Assembly: GCA_947488765.1 (NCBI GenBank)
Contig: CANLAE010000008.1
Location: 37,716-101,715 of the forward strand
DNA length: 64,000 nt
Source: Chitinophagaceae bacterium
GTDB lineage: Bacteria; Bacteroidota; Bacteroidia; Chitinophagales; Chitinophagaceae
Direction of reading: 5' to 3'
This document shows positions 34,205-42,486 of this stretch, piece by piece. The translations under genes and the position numbers were made by a program. Position 1 is the stretch's first letter. Every line of letters begins with the position of its first letter. The notes beneath the pieces were generated by a model, which had not been told where the DNA came from, searched no databases, and saw nothing but the letters and a program-made list of their open reading frames with translations.

Positions 34205-36052
34205 TTATAACATCTTCGTAATTACATCTACCAGTTCTTGTTTCGTAATTGGTACGCCCATGATTTTGTGGTAGCCTTGTGCATCAATCAAATATTGGTC
34301 ACGAATAATTTTAATCAATTGACCATTATTAATTTCAGGAATCAAAACTTTATCAAACTGTTGCATTAATTCTCCCAAGTTTTTTGGAAAAGGTCTTACA
34401 TACCTGATATGTGCATGACTTACAGCATGTCCTTCGGCTTGTAACTCAAGCACAGCGCTTTTGATAGCACCATAAGTACTTCCCCAGCCAATCACCAATA
34501 CTTTACCTTTTTCGGGTCCGCTGTCTAATTTTTGTTCAGGAATATATTGTGCAATTCTATCTACTTTTTCCTGACGAATGTTCACCATCAACTGATGATT
34601 CTCCGGCTCGTAATTTACATTGCCTGTAATGTTTTGTTTTTCCAAACCGCCAATTCTGTGTTCCAATCCGGCTGTACCGGGAATTGCCCATGGTCTTGCT
34701 AATTTTTCATCACGTAAATAGGGTAAAAATTTATCTTCTCCTTCAGCCAAACCGGTTTTGAAAGCTACTTCAATATTGGGTAAATCATCAGCCTTTGGAA
34801 ACTTCCAAGGCTCAGCACCATTGGCAATAAATCCATCACTCAATAAAATTACCGGAGTCATGTGTTGTACAGCAATACGAACAGCTTCAAAAGCTACATC
34901 AAAACAATCACTAGGTGTAGATGAAGCAATGATAGGCATTGGACATTCACCATTTCTGCCATAATATGCTTGCATTAAATCACTCTGTTCTGTTTTGGTT
35001 GGCAATCCTGTACTTGGGCCGCCACGTTGTACATTGATGATTAACAAAGGAATTTCCAGCATTACCGCAAGCCCCATCGCTTCTGCTTTTAAAGCCATCC
35101 CCGGTCCGCTTGTTGTAGTAACGCCAAACAATCCGCCATAGCTTGCGCCAATTGCACTTGTAATAGCTGCAATTTCATCTTCTGCCTGAAAGGTGCGTAC
35201 CCCAAAGCTTTTGTGTCTGCTTAGTTCATGTAAAATATCTGAAGCAGGTGTAATAGGATAGCTGCCTAAAAATAAAGGCAAATTACTTTTTTCACTTGCA
35301 GCAATTAAGCCGTAAGCCAATGCCTGATTACCCATAATACTTCTGTATGTACCGGCATTCATTTTTGCTTTTTCTACACGAAAGCGGGTGGTAAAAGTTT
35401 CGGTGGTATCGCCGTAGTTATAACCGGCTTGAAGTACTTTAATATTACTTTGTAAAATCGTTTCTTTTTTGCCAAATTTTTCTTTCAAAAATTCAATGGT
35501 GTTTTCTAAACTTCTGTTGTACATCCAATAAATGAAACCCAATACAAACATATTTTTGGCACGGTCTCTTTCTTTTGTACCCAGGTCTGTAAAGTCTTTC
35601 AGCGATTCTCTTGTAAGTTTGGTAACGTCAATTTTTATGAGTTCGTAACTATCCAAACTGCCATCTTCCAATGGGTTGATGCCTTCGGGATAATTGGCAA
35701 GGCGTAAATTTTTTGCATCAAAACCATCAATGTTTGCAATGATTTTTCCGCCCGGTTTAATGCTTTTTAAATTTACTTTTAATGCAGCAGCATTCATGGC
35801 AACAAGCACATCTGCAATATCACCCGGAGTATAAACTCTGTTAGAAGAAAAATGAAGTTGAAATCCGCTCACGCCGGGTAGTGTGCCAATCGGAGCCCTG
35901 ATTTCTGCAGGGAAATCCGGGAAGGTTGCCAAGTCAATTCCTAATAAAGCAGTATTGTTGGTAAATTGTTGTCCGGTTAATTGCATTCCATCACCACTGT
36001 CACCTGCAAATTTGATGACTACATCTTGTAAGAGTTCTTCGTTTGCTGCCAT
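34205..36052 (-). CDS. korA: 2-oxoglutarate/2-oxoacid:ferredoxin oxidoreductase, fused gamma-alpha subunit KorA
   Basis: The 615-aa subunit of the CoA-dependent 2-oxoacid (probably 2-oxoglutarate) ferredoxin oxidoreductase is a gamma domain (about 1-200; VIKFAGDSGDGMQLTGQQFT, FPDFPAEIRAPIGTLPGVSGFQ) fused to the alpha/pyrimidine domain. The latter shows GNQALAYGLIAA, GSYPITPASDILHELS (near 265), TTTSGPGMALKAEAMGLA and RGGPSTGLPTKTEQSDL. KorA needs the TPP- and FeS-binding KorB. In most Bacteroidota korB follows directly, but here the downstream DNA is repeats and the yjbR gene, so korB must be elsewhere or missing. Confidence 0.92.
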   Translation of the reverse strand: MAANEELLQDVVIKFAGDSGDGMQLTGQQFTNNTALLGIDLATFPDFPAEIRAPIGTLPGVSGFQLHFSSNRVYTPGDIADVLVAMNAAALKVNLKSIKPGGKIIANIDGFDAKNLRLANYPEGINPLEDGSLDSYELIKIDVTKLTRESLKDFTDLGTKERDRAKNMFVLGFIYWMYNRSLENTIEFLKEKFGKKETILQSNIKVLQAGYNYGDTTETFTTRFRVEKAKMNAGTYRSIMGNQALAYGLIAASEKSNLPLFLGSYPITPASDILHELSRHKSFGVRTFQAEDEIAAITSAIGASYGGLFGVTTTSGPGMALKAEAMGLAVMLEIPLLIINVQRGGPSTGLPTKTEQSDLMQAYYGRNGECPMPIIASSTPSDCFDVAFEAVRIAVQHMTPVILLSDGFIANGAEPWKFPKADDLPNIEVAFKTGLAEGEDKFLPYLRDEKLARPWAIPGTAGLEHRIGGLEKQNITGNVNYEPENHQLMVNIRQEKVDRIAQYIPEQKLDSGPEKGKVLVIGWGSTYGAIKSAVLELQAEGHAVSHAHIRYVRPFPKNLGELMQQFDKVLIPEINNGQLIKIIRDQYLIDAQGYHKIMGVPITKQELVDVITKML

Positions 36053-36186
36053 TTAAATAAATTATGTTGCAAAAGTAACACTTGCATCAGTCAATATAGC
36101 ATTATTGTTGAAGATAATATCGGCATTTAAAAAAATATCCATCGTTAACGTTGCTTTGACTTTGTTTGATATAAATTGCATTTATA

Positions 36187-37062
36187 ATGAAACTAAGGCA
36201 TCCTAAAAAAAGTAGCATAATTGTAGCAACAGCTTGGGGAGTATTGCTTTGTATGGCTTGCAACAATAATACCTCTAATCAGCAGCAAAAAAATTCAGCA
36301 GTAATTACTAAAGCATCCGGATTGCAAAAAAACACAATTACTGCTCTTCAAGATACACCAACCCGAGCAATTGTATACCAGCCTATAACATACGATACCA
36401 CCAAACAATACATTTATCTCACTTTTGATGATGGTCCGCAGGGTGGAACAAAACAATGCCTGGAATTGTGTAAAAAACTTGGGATTAAAGCAACTTTTTT
36501 TATGGTGGGCAGACATGGCAATGACAAACATGGCAAGGAACAGGTAAAAATTATCAGCAGTCAATATCCACAAATATTATTGGCCAATCATAGCTACACA
36601 CATGCCAACGAAAAGTACCAATTTTTTTACCAGCATCCATTGATGGCAGAAGAAGATTTTTATAAAGCACAGGATTCTTTGAGTGTTCCATTTAAAATTA
36701 TTCGTTTGCCCGGTAATAGTGCATGGGTGCGGAAGAATGAAATTAAATGCAGCGGGCTCGTACGTTCCGTGTGCAACAAGTTGGATAGTGCCGGATATAA
36801 TGTGATGGGCTGGGATGTAGAATGGCGGTTTACAAGAGGAAAATCTTTTCCGGTAGAACGCCCTGCTGTTATGGCAACACATGTAGATACTGCATTGCAT
36901 AGGCATACACATACGCCCAATCATGTGGTTATTTTAACCCATGACAGAATGTTTAGGCTGCCTAATTATGCAGATTCCCTTCAAAAATTTATTATGATTT
37001 TGAAACAAAATCCAAAATATGTTTTTGAAACAATGGATCATTATCCGGGATTAAAAATGTAA
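36187..37062 (+). CDS. NodB-type polysaccharide deacetylase lipoprotein
   Basis: The 291-aa protein has a lipoprotein signal (LLCMAC, Cys about residue 25) and a Gln/Asn/Thr-rich linker. The NodB homology domain has motif 1 TFDDGPQGG (near 79), motif 2 HSYTHAN (near 138), RLPGNSAW (near 174) and a late THVDT/ILTHDR segment. It resembles peptidoglycan or chitin-oligomer deacetylases that use a divalent metal held by Asp-His-His. The Asp and both His ligands are present, so activity is plausible. It sits in front of a flavin reductase gene on the same strand. Confidence 0.88.
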   Translation: MKLRHPKKSSIIVATAWGVLLCMACNNNTSNQQQKNSAVITKASGLQKNTITALQDTPTRAIVYQPITYDTTKQYIYLTFDDGPQGGTKQCLELCKKLGIKATFFMVGRHGNDKHGKEQVKIISSQYPQILLANHSYTHANEKYQFFYQHPLMAEEDFYKAQDSLSVPFKIIRLPGNSAWVRKNEIKCSGLVRSVCNKLDSAGYNVMGWDVEWRFTRGKSFPVERPAVMATHVDTALHRHTHTPNHVVILTHDRMFRLPNYADSLQKFIMILKQNPKYVFETMDHYPGLKM

Positions 37063-37104
37063 AATGTTCGGGTGGAAGTTGAATATTTGCTGAATCATTT
37101 TTTT

Positions 37105-37737
37105 ATGCAACATTTTACTATTGACACAATTCAAAGTTGGGATCGTTTTTATCGGGGTAATTTTATCAATTGCCTGAGTGGATTTAAAAGTGCTTCCTTA
37201 ATTGGTACGGTAAATGCAGCCGGAGTTACCAATCTTGCGATATTCAGTAACATTATACATTTGGGAGCAGATCCTGCATTGATTGCTTTTCAAAATCGCC
37301 CTACAGCTGCAGCGCCACATACCATTGCAAACATTGAAGTTACCGGGGTTTATACCCTAAATCATATTCACCCATCTTTTGTAGATAAAGCACATCAAAC
37401 AAGTGCGAAGTATGCTGCTGAAGAAAGTGAGTTTGCTTCAGTGCAACTTACGGAAGAGTGGAAACCCAATATTCAAGCGCCTTTTGTAGCAGAAAGTAAC
37501 ATTAAATATGCATTGTCTTTGGTAGAAATAGTACCCATACAACACAACAATACTTTTTTGGTAATTGGAAAATTAACGGATGTTTTTGTGGATGAAAGTT
37601 GTATCGAATCTGATGGTTATCTATCGCTTGAAAAGGTACAATCTGTTACTTCTTTGGGTATTGATGGGTATTATAATGTTAGTAAAATTGCCCGCTACAA
37701 TTATGCAAAGCCTGGGGAGATGGCGAAGGAGATTTGA
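37105..37737 (+). CDS. Flavin reductase-like FMN-binding protein
   Basis: The 210-aa protein (from ATG 37105; an in-frame GTG lies 11 codons earlier) is of the flavin reductase/DIM6-NTAB split-barrel family. The N-terminal FRGNFINCLSGFKSASLIGTVNAAGVTNLAIFSNIIHLGADPALIAFQNRP stretch (described here in pieces: FINCLSGFKSASLIGT, TNLAIFSNIIHLGADP) carries the FMN-binding motif, and TGVYTLNHI follows. Such proteins reduce flavins or bind FMN for oxygenases; the partner is not evident. It lies 42 bp after the deacetylase gene. Confidence 0.85.
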   Translation: MQHFTIDTIQSWDRFYRGNFINCLSGFKSASLIGTVNAAGVTNLAIFSNIIHLGADPALIAFQNRPTAAAPHTIANIEVTGVYTLNHIHPSFVDKAHQTSAKYAAEESEFASVQLTEEWKPNIQAPFVAESNIKYALSLVEIVPIQHNNTFLVIGKLTDVFVDESCIESDGYLSLEKVQSVTSLGIDGYYNVSKIARYNYAKPGEMAKEI

Positions 37738-37758
37738 GATAAAAATATTTGATTTTTA

Positions 37759-39039
37759 TTACTTCACCCCGCACAATTCTTTCCAACGGCTTGTATATTT
37801 TGGACTGTTGAAATTTTGTTGCATTTTCCAGTTGCGTTGTGTGCCGCTGCTTGCAAATTTTAAAACATCATTGCGTTGGCTGAAGTTGATATTGTCTATC
37901 ACATCCATTAATAACCTGCCTTTGTTGTCATTATCTGATACAAATAAATTTCCTTGAATAGATTGATCGGGGATAATGTTGTACAACAATACACCCGCTT
38001 TTTTATATGTTGTTCCTTCCGTAAAAATGCGTTCTGCCATTGCAAGTGCAGGCTTAATTAACAGATTGGTTTGTGCAGTTGCAATAGGTAATGTAGCATA
38101 GCTGCTAACACTTGTGCCTCTGTGAAAAGATGCATTAAAGTTTTCTTGTTTTGCTACTAAAAAAATACTGATTGTTTGGGCAGCTCCTTTTTGTCTTCGT
38201 AGCTTTTCTGCTGCACGTGCAGTATAAGTAGCTATCGCTTCTTGAATGCGATGCAACTCGGTTACGGGTTCGCCAAACATACGAGTTGTAGCAATCATTT
38301 TTTTGTTGGTCAATTCATCTTTCATGCCAATACTTGGAATACCTTTTAACTCCCGTATCAAGCGTACACCAACAATTCCGCCTAAATATTTTTTACCAAA
38401 TTCAGGCGAACGAATACTCAAGTCAAAAGCAGTATTGATGCCCATTCGTTTTAATTTTTCGGCGTACTGATAACCGATGCCCCATACCGCATCAATATCT
38501 GTTTGCTGTAATGCAGCTTCAATTTTTTTGGTGGAATCGAGCACCATAATACAGTTGGTAGCTGCCTTGTTTTTCTTGCACAATCGATTGGCTACTTTTG
38601 CCAAAACCTTTGTGGCAGCCACTCCTATAGAAACTTTGATGCCTGTCCATAATTCTGTTGTTTCTTTAATTTGTGTGGCAAAATCGTATAAAGATTCTTT
38701 GGGTACAGCTTCAAGATTTAAAAAAGCTTCATCTACAGAATACACTTCTACATTTTCTTCTCCTGCTATTTGCCGCAAGGTTTCCATAACACGCCAACTT
38801 AAATCGCCATACAAATTGTAATTGGATGAAAAAGTAGTAATGCCATGTTTTTCTATCAATGGTTTTGCTTTAAAATAGGGTCCGGCCATACCTATGCCAA
38901 AAGCTTTTGCTTCATCGCTGCGTGCAATAATGCAGCCATCATTATTGCTGAGTACGATGACGGGTTTGTGTTCTAATTCTGGACGAAATAATTTTTCGCA
39001 GGAACAATAAAAACTATTACAATCTACAATGGCTTTCAT
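37759..39039 (-). CDS. umuC: Y-family DNA polymerase V catalytic subunit UmuC
   Basis: The 426-aa error-prone translesion polymerase has the Y-family N-terminus MKAIVDCNSFYCSCEKLF with the metal-binding Asp7, NNDGCIIARSDEAKAFGI (near 34), and catalytic YSVDEAFLNL (near 101). Helix-hairpin-helix VWGIGYQYAEKLKRMGI (near 184) and the little-finger domain follow. The length equals other UmuC proteins. The partner umuD-like gene is 222 bp upstream on the same strand, separated by hairpins and a dispersed repeat rather than overlapping as in classical umuDC operons. Confidence 0.93.
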   Translation of the reverse strand: MKAIVDCNSFYCSCEKLFRPELEHKPVIVLSNNDGCIIARSDEAKAFGIGMAGPYFKAKPLIEKHGITTFSSNYNLYGDLSWRVMETLRQIAGEENVEVYSVDEAFLNLEAVPKESLYDFATQIKETTELWTGIKVSIGVAATKVLAKVANRLCKKNKAATNCIMVLDSTKKIEAALQQTDIDAVWGIGYQYAEKLKRMGINTAFDLSIRSPEFGKKYLGGIVGVRLIRELKGIPSIGMKDELTNKKMIATTRMFGEPVTELHRIQEAIATYTARAAEKLRRQKGAAQTISIFLVAKQENFNASFHRGTSVSSYATLPIATAQTNLLIKPALAMAERIFTEGTTYKKAGVLLYNIIPDQSIQGNLFVSDNDNKGRLLMDVIDNINFSQRNDVLKFASSGTQRNWKMQQNFNSPKYTSRWKELCGVK

Positions 39040-39059
39040 ACAATTATTTTTATTTGATA

Positions 39060-39128
39060 TGCAGATGAAGGAGGCATCTGCAATTTTTTTGTACTAATAT
39101 TTTGAGAGATCCCTCCTTGCGTCGGGAT
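39060..39128. other. Hairpins between umuD and umuC
   Basis: TGCAGATG-AAGGAGG-CATCTGCA (39060-39082) is followed on the plus strand by a T run, and ATCCC...GGGAT occurs at 39109-39128. The first has the form of a plus-strand terminator although no plus-strand gene ends here. On the minus strand it lies 21 bp before the umuC start and could affect its expression. Confidence 0.5.
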
Positions 39129-39189
39129 GACAAATAAATATTCAGAGATCATATTTTCAATTGCACAAACACTTGCTGCGTAAGGCTTT

Positions 39190-39213
39190 GAACGTACAAG
39201 TGTGCGACGCAAC
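39190..39213 (+). repeat. Dispersed GAACGTACAAG...GACGCAAC repeat, copy between umuD and umuC
   Basis: This 24-bp motif is identical to 25904-25927 except for one base. It sits in a 222-bp gene-free region that separates umuD from umuC. Confidence 0.7.
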
Positions 39214-39261
39214 TACAGCAACACAGCATTGCTACAGCTCGTTACCTAAACAATTATTTCT

Positions 39262-39732
39262 TTAACTATTTTTGTTTTTATTGAACGCAACTAATGTGGC
39301 ATCAATTAAATGAATGGTGCAAGTAACTACGCCCCAGCTTTGAAATTGCATCCATTCATCCAACACAATGTCTTTGAATTTTTTATTCTCTGCACATAAG
39401 CTAACGCCATTAAAATTTTGTTGAAAGCGCCGCACCAATAATTCGCCATTCACTGCTGCTACAATAATTTTTCCATTGCTTGCTTTAATGCTTCTGTCTA
39501 CAATCAATACATCACCGGGCTGAATGCTTGCGTTTTCCATTGCATTGCTGTTCATTCTGAAAAAGAAAGTGGCCGGTTTATTCATAATTAATTGTTCATT
39601 TAAATCAATGCCACGTTCCATAAAATCGTCTGTTGCAGCTCCGAAGCCCGTTGCATTAGCTGTTGCTACTTGATGTTGGTTGAAATTTTTAGTGCCATTG
39701 TAGGCTGCTTTTTGTCCTATTTCGTTATCCAT
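39262..39732 (-). CDS. UmuD-like protein lacking the catalytic Ser-Lys dyad
   Basis: I start this at ATG 39732 (MDNEIG), giving 156 aa; longer frames reach 39966 without conserved sequence. From Gly29 it aligns without gaps to E. coli UmuD (recalled sequence) from Gly25: GFGAATDDFMERGIDLNEQL, then FFRMNSNAMENASIQPGDVLIVDRS and VAAVNGELLVRRF. At the position of catalytic Ser60 there is Ala64 (SNAM instead of GDSM). At catalytic Lys97 there is Arg101 (LLVRRF instead of FTVKKL). The scissile Cys24-Gly25 is Thr28-Gly29. So the fold is kept but self-cleavage should be impossible. It may act as a structural, uncleavable UmuD or have another role beside UmuC. Confidence 0.85.
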   Translation of the reverse strand: MDNEIGQKAAYNGTKNFNQHQVATANATGFGAATDDFMERGIDLNEQLIMNKPATFFFRMNSNAMENASIQPGDVLIVDRSIKASNGKIIVAAVNGELLVRRFQQNFNGVSLCAENKKFKDIVLDEWMQFQSWGVVTCTIHLIDATLVAFNKNKNS

Positions 39733-39807
39733 AAAAAATAAATTTTGAAATGCTAAATTAATTAGTAATTTCATACCATAAAATTTAGTTTTTAAAATCT
39801 CCGCCTT

Positions 39808-40164
39808 ATGATAACAAATGTTTTGAATTGTGGAAAAAGCCACAAACAATACCGCATTATAGCCGAATGTGTCATTGCCCAAACGCAAGTGGCGTTGGCA
39901 GGTTTTTGTGCAGAAGAACAAGCTGAAAGTATACTGTTCAGGCACTTGCACAACCTTTGTGTGCAAAGTGATGGAAGCCTAAACAGTACGCATCACTTAC
40001 TTTGTAATATGATGCAGCAATGGCAATCTTCGTTTGATATTCCGGCGGCACAAATGCTGCAATATGTGCGTTCGTCTGATGCTACGGCACAACTGAAATC
40101 GGTTTGTTTGTACCGCACCAATGCAGGTGAAGAAGAACAATTGATTAATCGAATTTTGATGTAA
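39808..40164 (+). CDS. Hypothetical 118-aa protein divergent from umuD
   Basis: An ATG-initiated frame of 118 codons with sequence MITNVLNCGKSHKQYRII, then a helical, Gln/Cys/His-rich body (FCAEEQAESILFRHLHNLC; HHLLCNMMQQWQSSFDIP). I do not recognise a family. It occupies an otherwise empty stretch divergent from the umuD-like gene, and no competing frame looks better. It may be real or a relic; codon statistics or homologues would decide. Confidence 0.45.
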   Translation: MITNVLNCGKSHKQYRIIAECVIAQTQVALAGFCAEEQAESILFRHLHNLCVQSDGSLNSTHHLLCNMMQQWQSSFDIPAAQMLQYVRSSDATAQLKSVCLYRTNAGEEEQLINRILM

Positions 40165-40272
40165 AAAAAGTATCAGTTGGTATTTTATGGAGAAAGGAAT
40201 GAAGCGAATGTTGGATGATACAATCAACAAACGTTCTTTTTATATACATTCGTCTTTTCTCAATATTAATTT

Positions 40273-41718
40273 ATGGATGTTATTATACAGGGTATTCAAG
40301 GTTTATTTAGCAACTGGAAAGGAATTCAGCCGGATCGTATAGAAAAGTTACCACAAAGTGGCAGCGATAGAATTTATTTTAGGTTGTACGCACAAGGGCA
40401 AACATTTATTGCAGCCCATAATTTGAATATAAAAGAGAACAATACTTTTATACATTTCAGCAAACATTTTCAACAAAAAAAATTGCCTGTACCCGAAATG
40501 TTTTGTGTGAATGAGGAGCAGACAATTTATATACAGCAAGACTTAGGCACCCATTCATTGCTGAATAAATTAGAAGAACACGGGCACAATGAATATGTAT
40601 ATGGATTGTTTGAAAAAAGTTTGCACAACCTTGTCCAAATTCAAATCAAAGGCAATGACGGATTGGATTACAACCAATGTTTAACTGCAAAAGAATTTGG
40701 CAAACAAGCCATACTTAGCGATTTACTTTACTTCAAATATTATTTTTTAGATACGCTTCGGTTACCTTATGATAAGCAAGCAATGATGGATGATTTTGAA
40801 GCATTGAGTACCTACCTCACCTTTACGCAACACAAGTATTTTATGTTTCGGGATTTTCAGAGCAGGAACATTATTGTACAAAATGATGCGGTTTTTTTTA
40901 TAGATTATCAGGGTGGTATGAAAGGTGCTTTGCAATATGATGTTGCAAGTTTGTTGTGGCAGGCAAAAGCAGAATTGAGCGAAGATTGGAAAGACAAATT
41001 GTTATTGTATTACATGGATGAAGTGGAAGTGTTGTTGCAGCAAAAAATTGATCGTACCACATTTGTAAGTCAGTACAATGGTTATGTGTTGATTCGGTTG
41101 TTGCAAGTGCTTGGTGCGTATGGTTTCAGGGGTTTGTTTGAGCGTAAGGCACATTTTTTGGCAAGCATTCCGCTGGCTTTGCAAAACCTTAAATTTTTTA
41201 TTGAGAATAAGCGTATAGGTATTGTTACACCTGAGTTTGACAGGGTTTTGAAAATTATTGTTGCCGATGAAATTATTCAAAAATTTACACCACTGCAAGC
41301 AACTGAAACAACACCGCTGGCAATTGAAATAAACAGCTTTAGTTATAAAAAAGGGATTCCAAAAGATGAAACTGAAAACGGTGGCGGTTTTGTATTTGAT
41401 ATGCGTGGAATACTGAACCCGGGCAGGTTTGATGATTACAAAACATTGAGCGGGAATGATAAATCTGTTCAGGATTTTTTGGAACAACGAACAAAAATGA
41501 ATGAGTATTTAAACAGCGTTTGGGACTTGATAGATATTAATGTTGAGAATTATCTGGAACGTGGATTTAGCAATTTGCAAATCAATTTTGGTTGTACTGG
41601 TGGGCAACACAGAAGCGTATATGCAGCAGAACAAACAGCAAGACATTTGCGGAATAAGTATAAGTTGAAAGTTCAGTTGACACATACCAATCAGGCGAAT
41701 TGGAAAACGGAATTGTAA
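40273..41718 (+). CDS. Fusion of AmgK-like sugar kinase and RapZ C-terminal domain
   Basis: The 481-aa two-domain protein has an aminoglycoside-phosphotransferase-fold kinase at about residues 1-330, with catalytic loop FRDFQSRNIIV (near 198) and metal-binding FIDYQGG (near 213), the pattern seen in AmgK anomeric amino-sugar kinases. The C-terminal part, about 345-481, is a RapZ C-terminal domain with GGGFVFDMRGILNPG (near 374) and NFGCTGGQHRSVYAAEQ (near 436). In E. coli the RapZ C-terminal domain binds glucosamine-6-phosphate. The next gene is a MurU-like nucleotidyltransferase, so the pair probably phosphorylates and activates MurNAc/GlcNAc-type sugars in cell-wall recycling. Confidence 0.85.
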   Translation: MDVIIQGIQGLFSNWKGIQPDRIEKLPQSGSDRIYFRLYAQGQTFIAAHNLNIKENNTFIHFSKHFQQKKLPVPEMFCVNEEQTIYIQQDLGTHSLLNKLEEHGHNEYVYGLFEKSLHNLVQIQIKGNDGLDYNQCLTAKEFGKQAILSDLLYFKYYFLDTLRLPYDKQAMMDDFEALSTYLTFTQHKYFMFRDFQSRNIIVQNDAVFFIDYQGGMKGALQYDVASLLWQAKAELSEDWKDKLLLYYMDEVEVLLQQKIDRTTFVSQYNGYVLIRLLQVLGAYGFRGLFERKAHFLASIPLALQNLKFFIENKRIGIVTPEFDRVLKIIVADEIIQKFTPLQATETTPLAIEINSFSYKKGIPKDETENGGGFVFDMRGILNPGRFDDYKTLSGNDKSVQDFLEQRTKMNEYLNSVWDLIDINVENYLERGFSNLQINFGCTGGQHRSVYAAEQTARHLRNKYKLKVQLTHTNQANWKTEL

Positions 41719-41768
41719 TTTTTTTATCCTCATTTACCTACAAATTTTGACCAATTAAATTTACCTAT

Positions 41769-42485
41769 ATGAAAGCAATGATTTTTGCAGCAGGATTGGG
41801 AACAAGGCTGAAACCCTGGACAGACAAGCATCCTAAGGCATTGGCTTTGGTAAATGGAAAAAGTTTGTTGCAAAGAAATATTGAATATTTACAATTGCAT
41901 GGCATTAATCAGGTGATTATTAATGTACATCATTTTGCTGATCAAATTGTAGCGGCTGTAGCAATGAATAATGGTTGGGGAAGTCAAATTGAAATTAGCG
42001 ATGAAACAAGTGAAGTATTAGAAACTGGTGGCGGATTAAAAAAAGCAGCTTGGTATTTTGAACAGGAACAACATTTTGTTTTGATGAATGTAGATATACT
42101 GACTGATTTAAATTTAACTGCTATGATACAGCAACACCAACAAAATCAAGTGTTGGCAACACTAGCTGTTACAGAAAGAAATACTTCAAGATATTTTTTA
42201 TTTAATGAAAATAATATGTTGTGCGGTTGGAAAAATGTACACACGAATGAAGAAAAAATTGTTCGTCAGGATGTACCACTTGTTGCAAAAGCATTCAGCG
42301 GAGTACATGTGATAGATACTGCAATTTTTTCTTTGGTGCACCAAAAAGGAAAGTTCTCTATGGTAGATGTTTATTTAAGTGTAGCCAATACCAACCTTAT
42401 TCAATCCTTTGATCACAGCGGAGGTAAATTGTTGGATGTTGGTAAGCCTGAAAGTATTGCAAAAGCAGAACAATTGTTTGTTTGA
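41769..42485 (+). CDS. MurU-like sugar-1-phosphate nucleotidyltransferase
   Basis: The 238-aa NTP-transferase has the N-terminal signature MIFAAGLGTRLKPWTDKHPKALALVNGK (nucleotide-binding GLGTRLKP and active-site Lys), the metal-binding FVLMNVDILTDL (near 110) and GGGLKKA. Length and context match MurU, which makes UDP-MurNAc from MurNAc-1-phosphate in the AmgK/MurU peptidoglycan recycling bypass. Mannose- or glucose-1-phosphate as substrate cannot be excluded. It follows the AmgK-RapZ fusion by 50 bp on the same strand. Confidence 0.85.
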   Translation: MKAMIFAAGLGTRLKPWTDKHPKALALVNGKSLLQRNIEYLQLHGINQVIINVHHFADQIVAAVAMNNGWGSQIEISDETSEVLETGGGLKKAAWYFEQEQHFVLMNVDILTDLNLTAMIQQHQQNQVLATLAVTERNTSRYFLFNENNMLCGWKNVHTNEEKIVRQDVPLVAKAFSGVHVIDTAIFSLVHQKGKFSMVDVYLSVANTNLIQSFDHSGGKLLDVGKPESIAKAEQLFV

Positions 42486-42486
42486 T

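Noticed and set aside
39733-39966. 78-codon N-terminal extension of the UmuD-like protein
   Set aside because: The extension shares nothing with the UmuD family and overlaps the divergent gene candidate; the ATG at 39732 gives a normal length.
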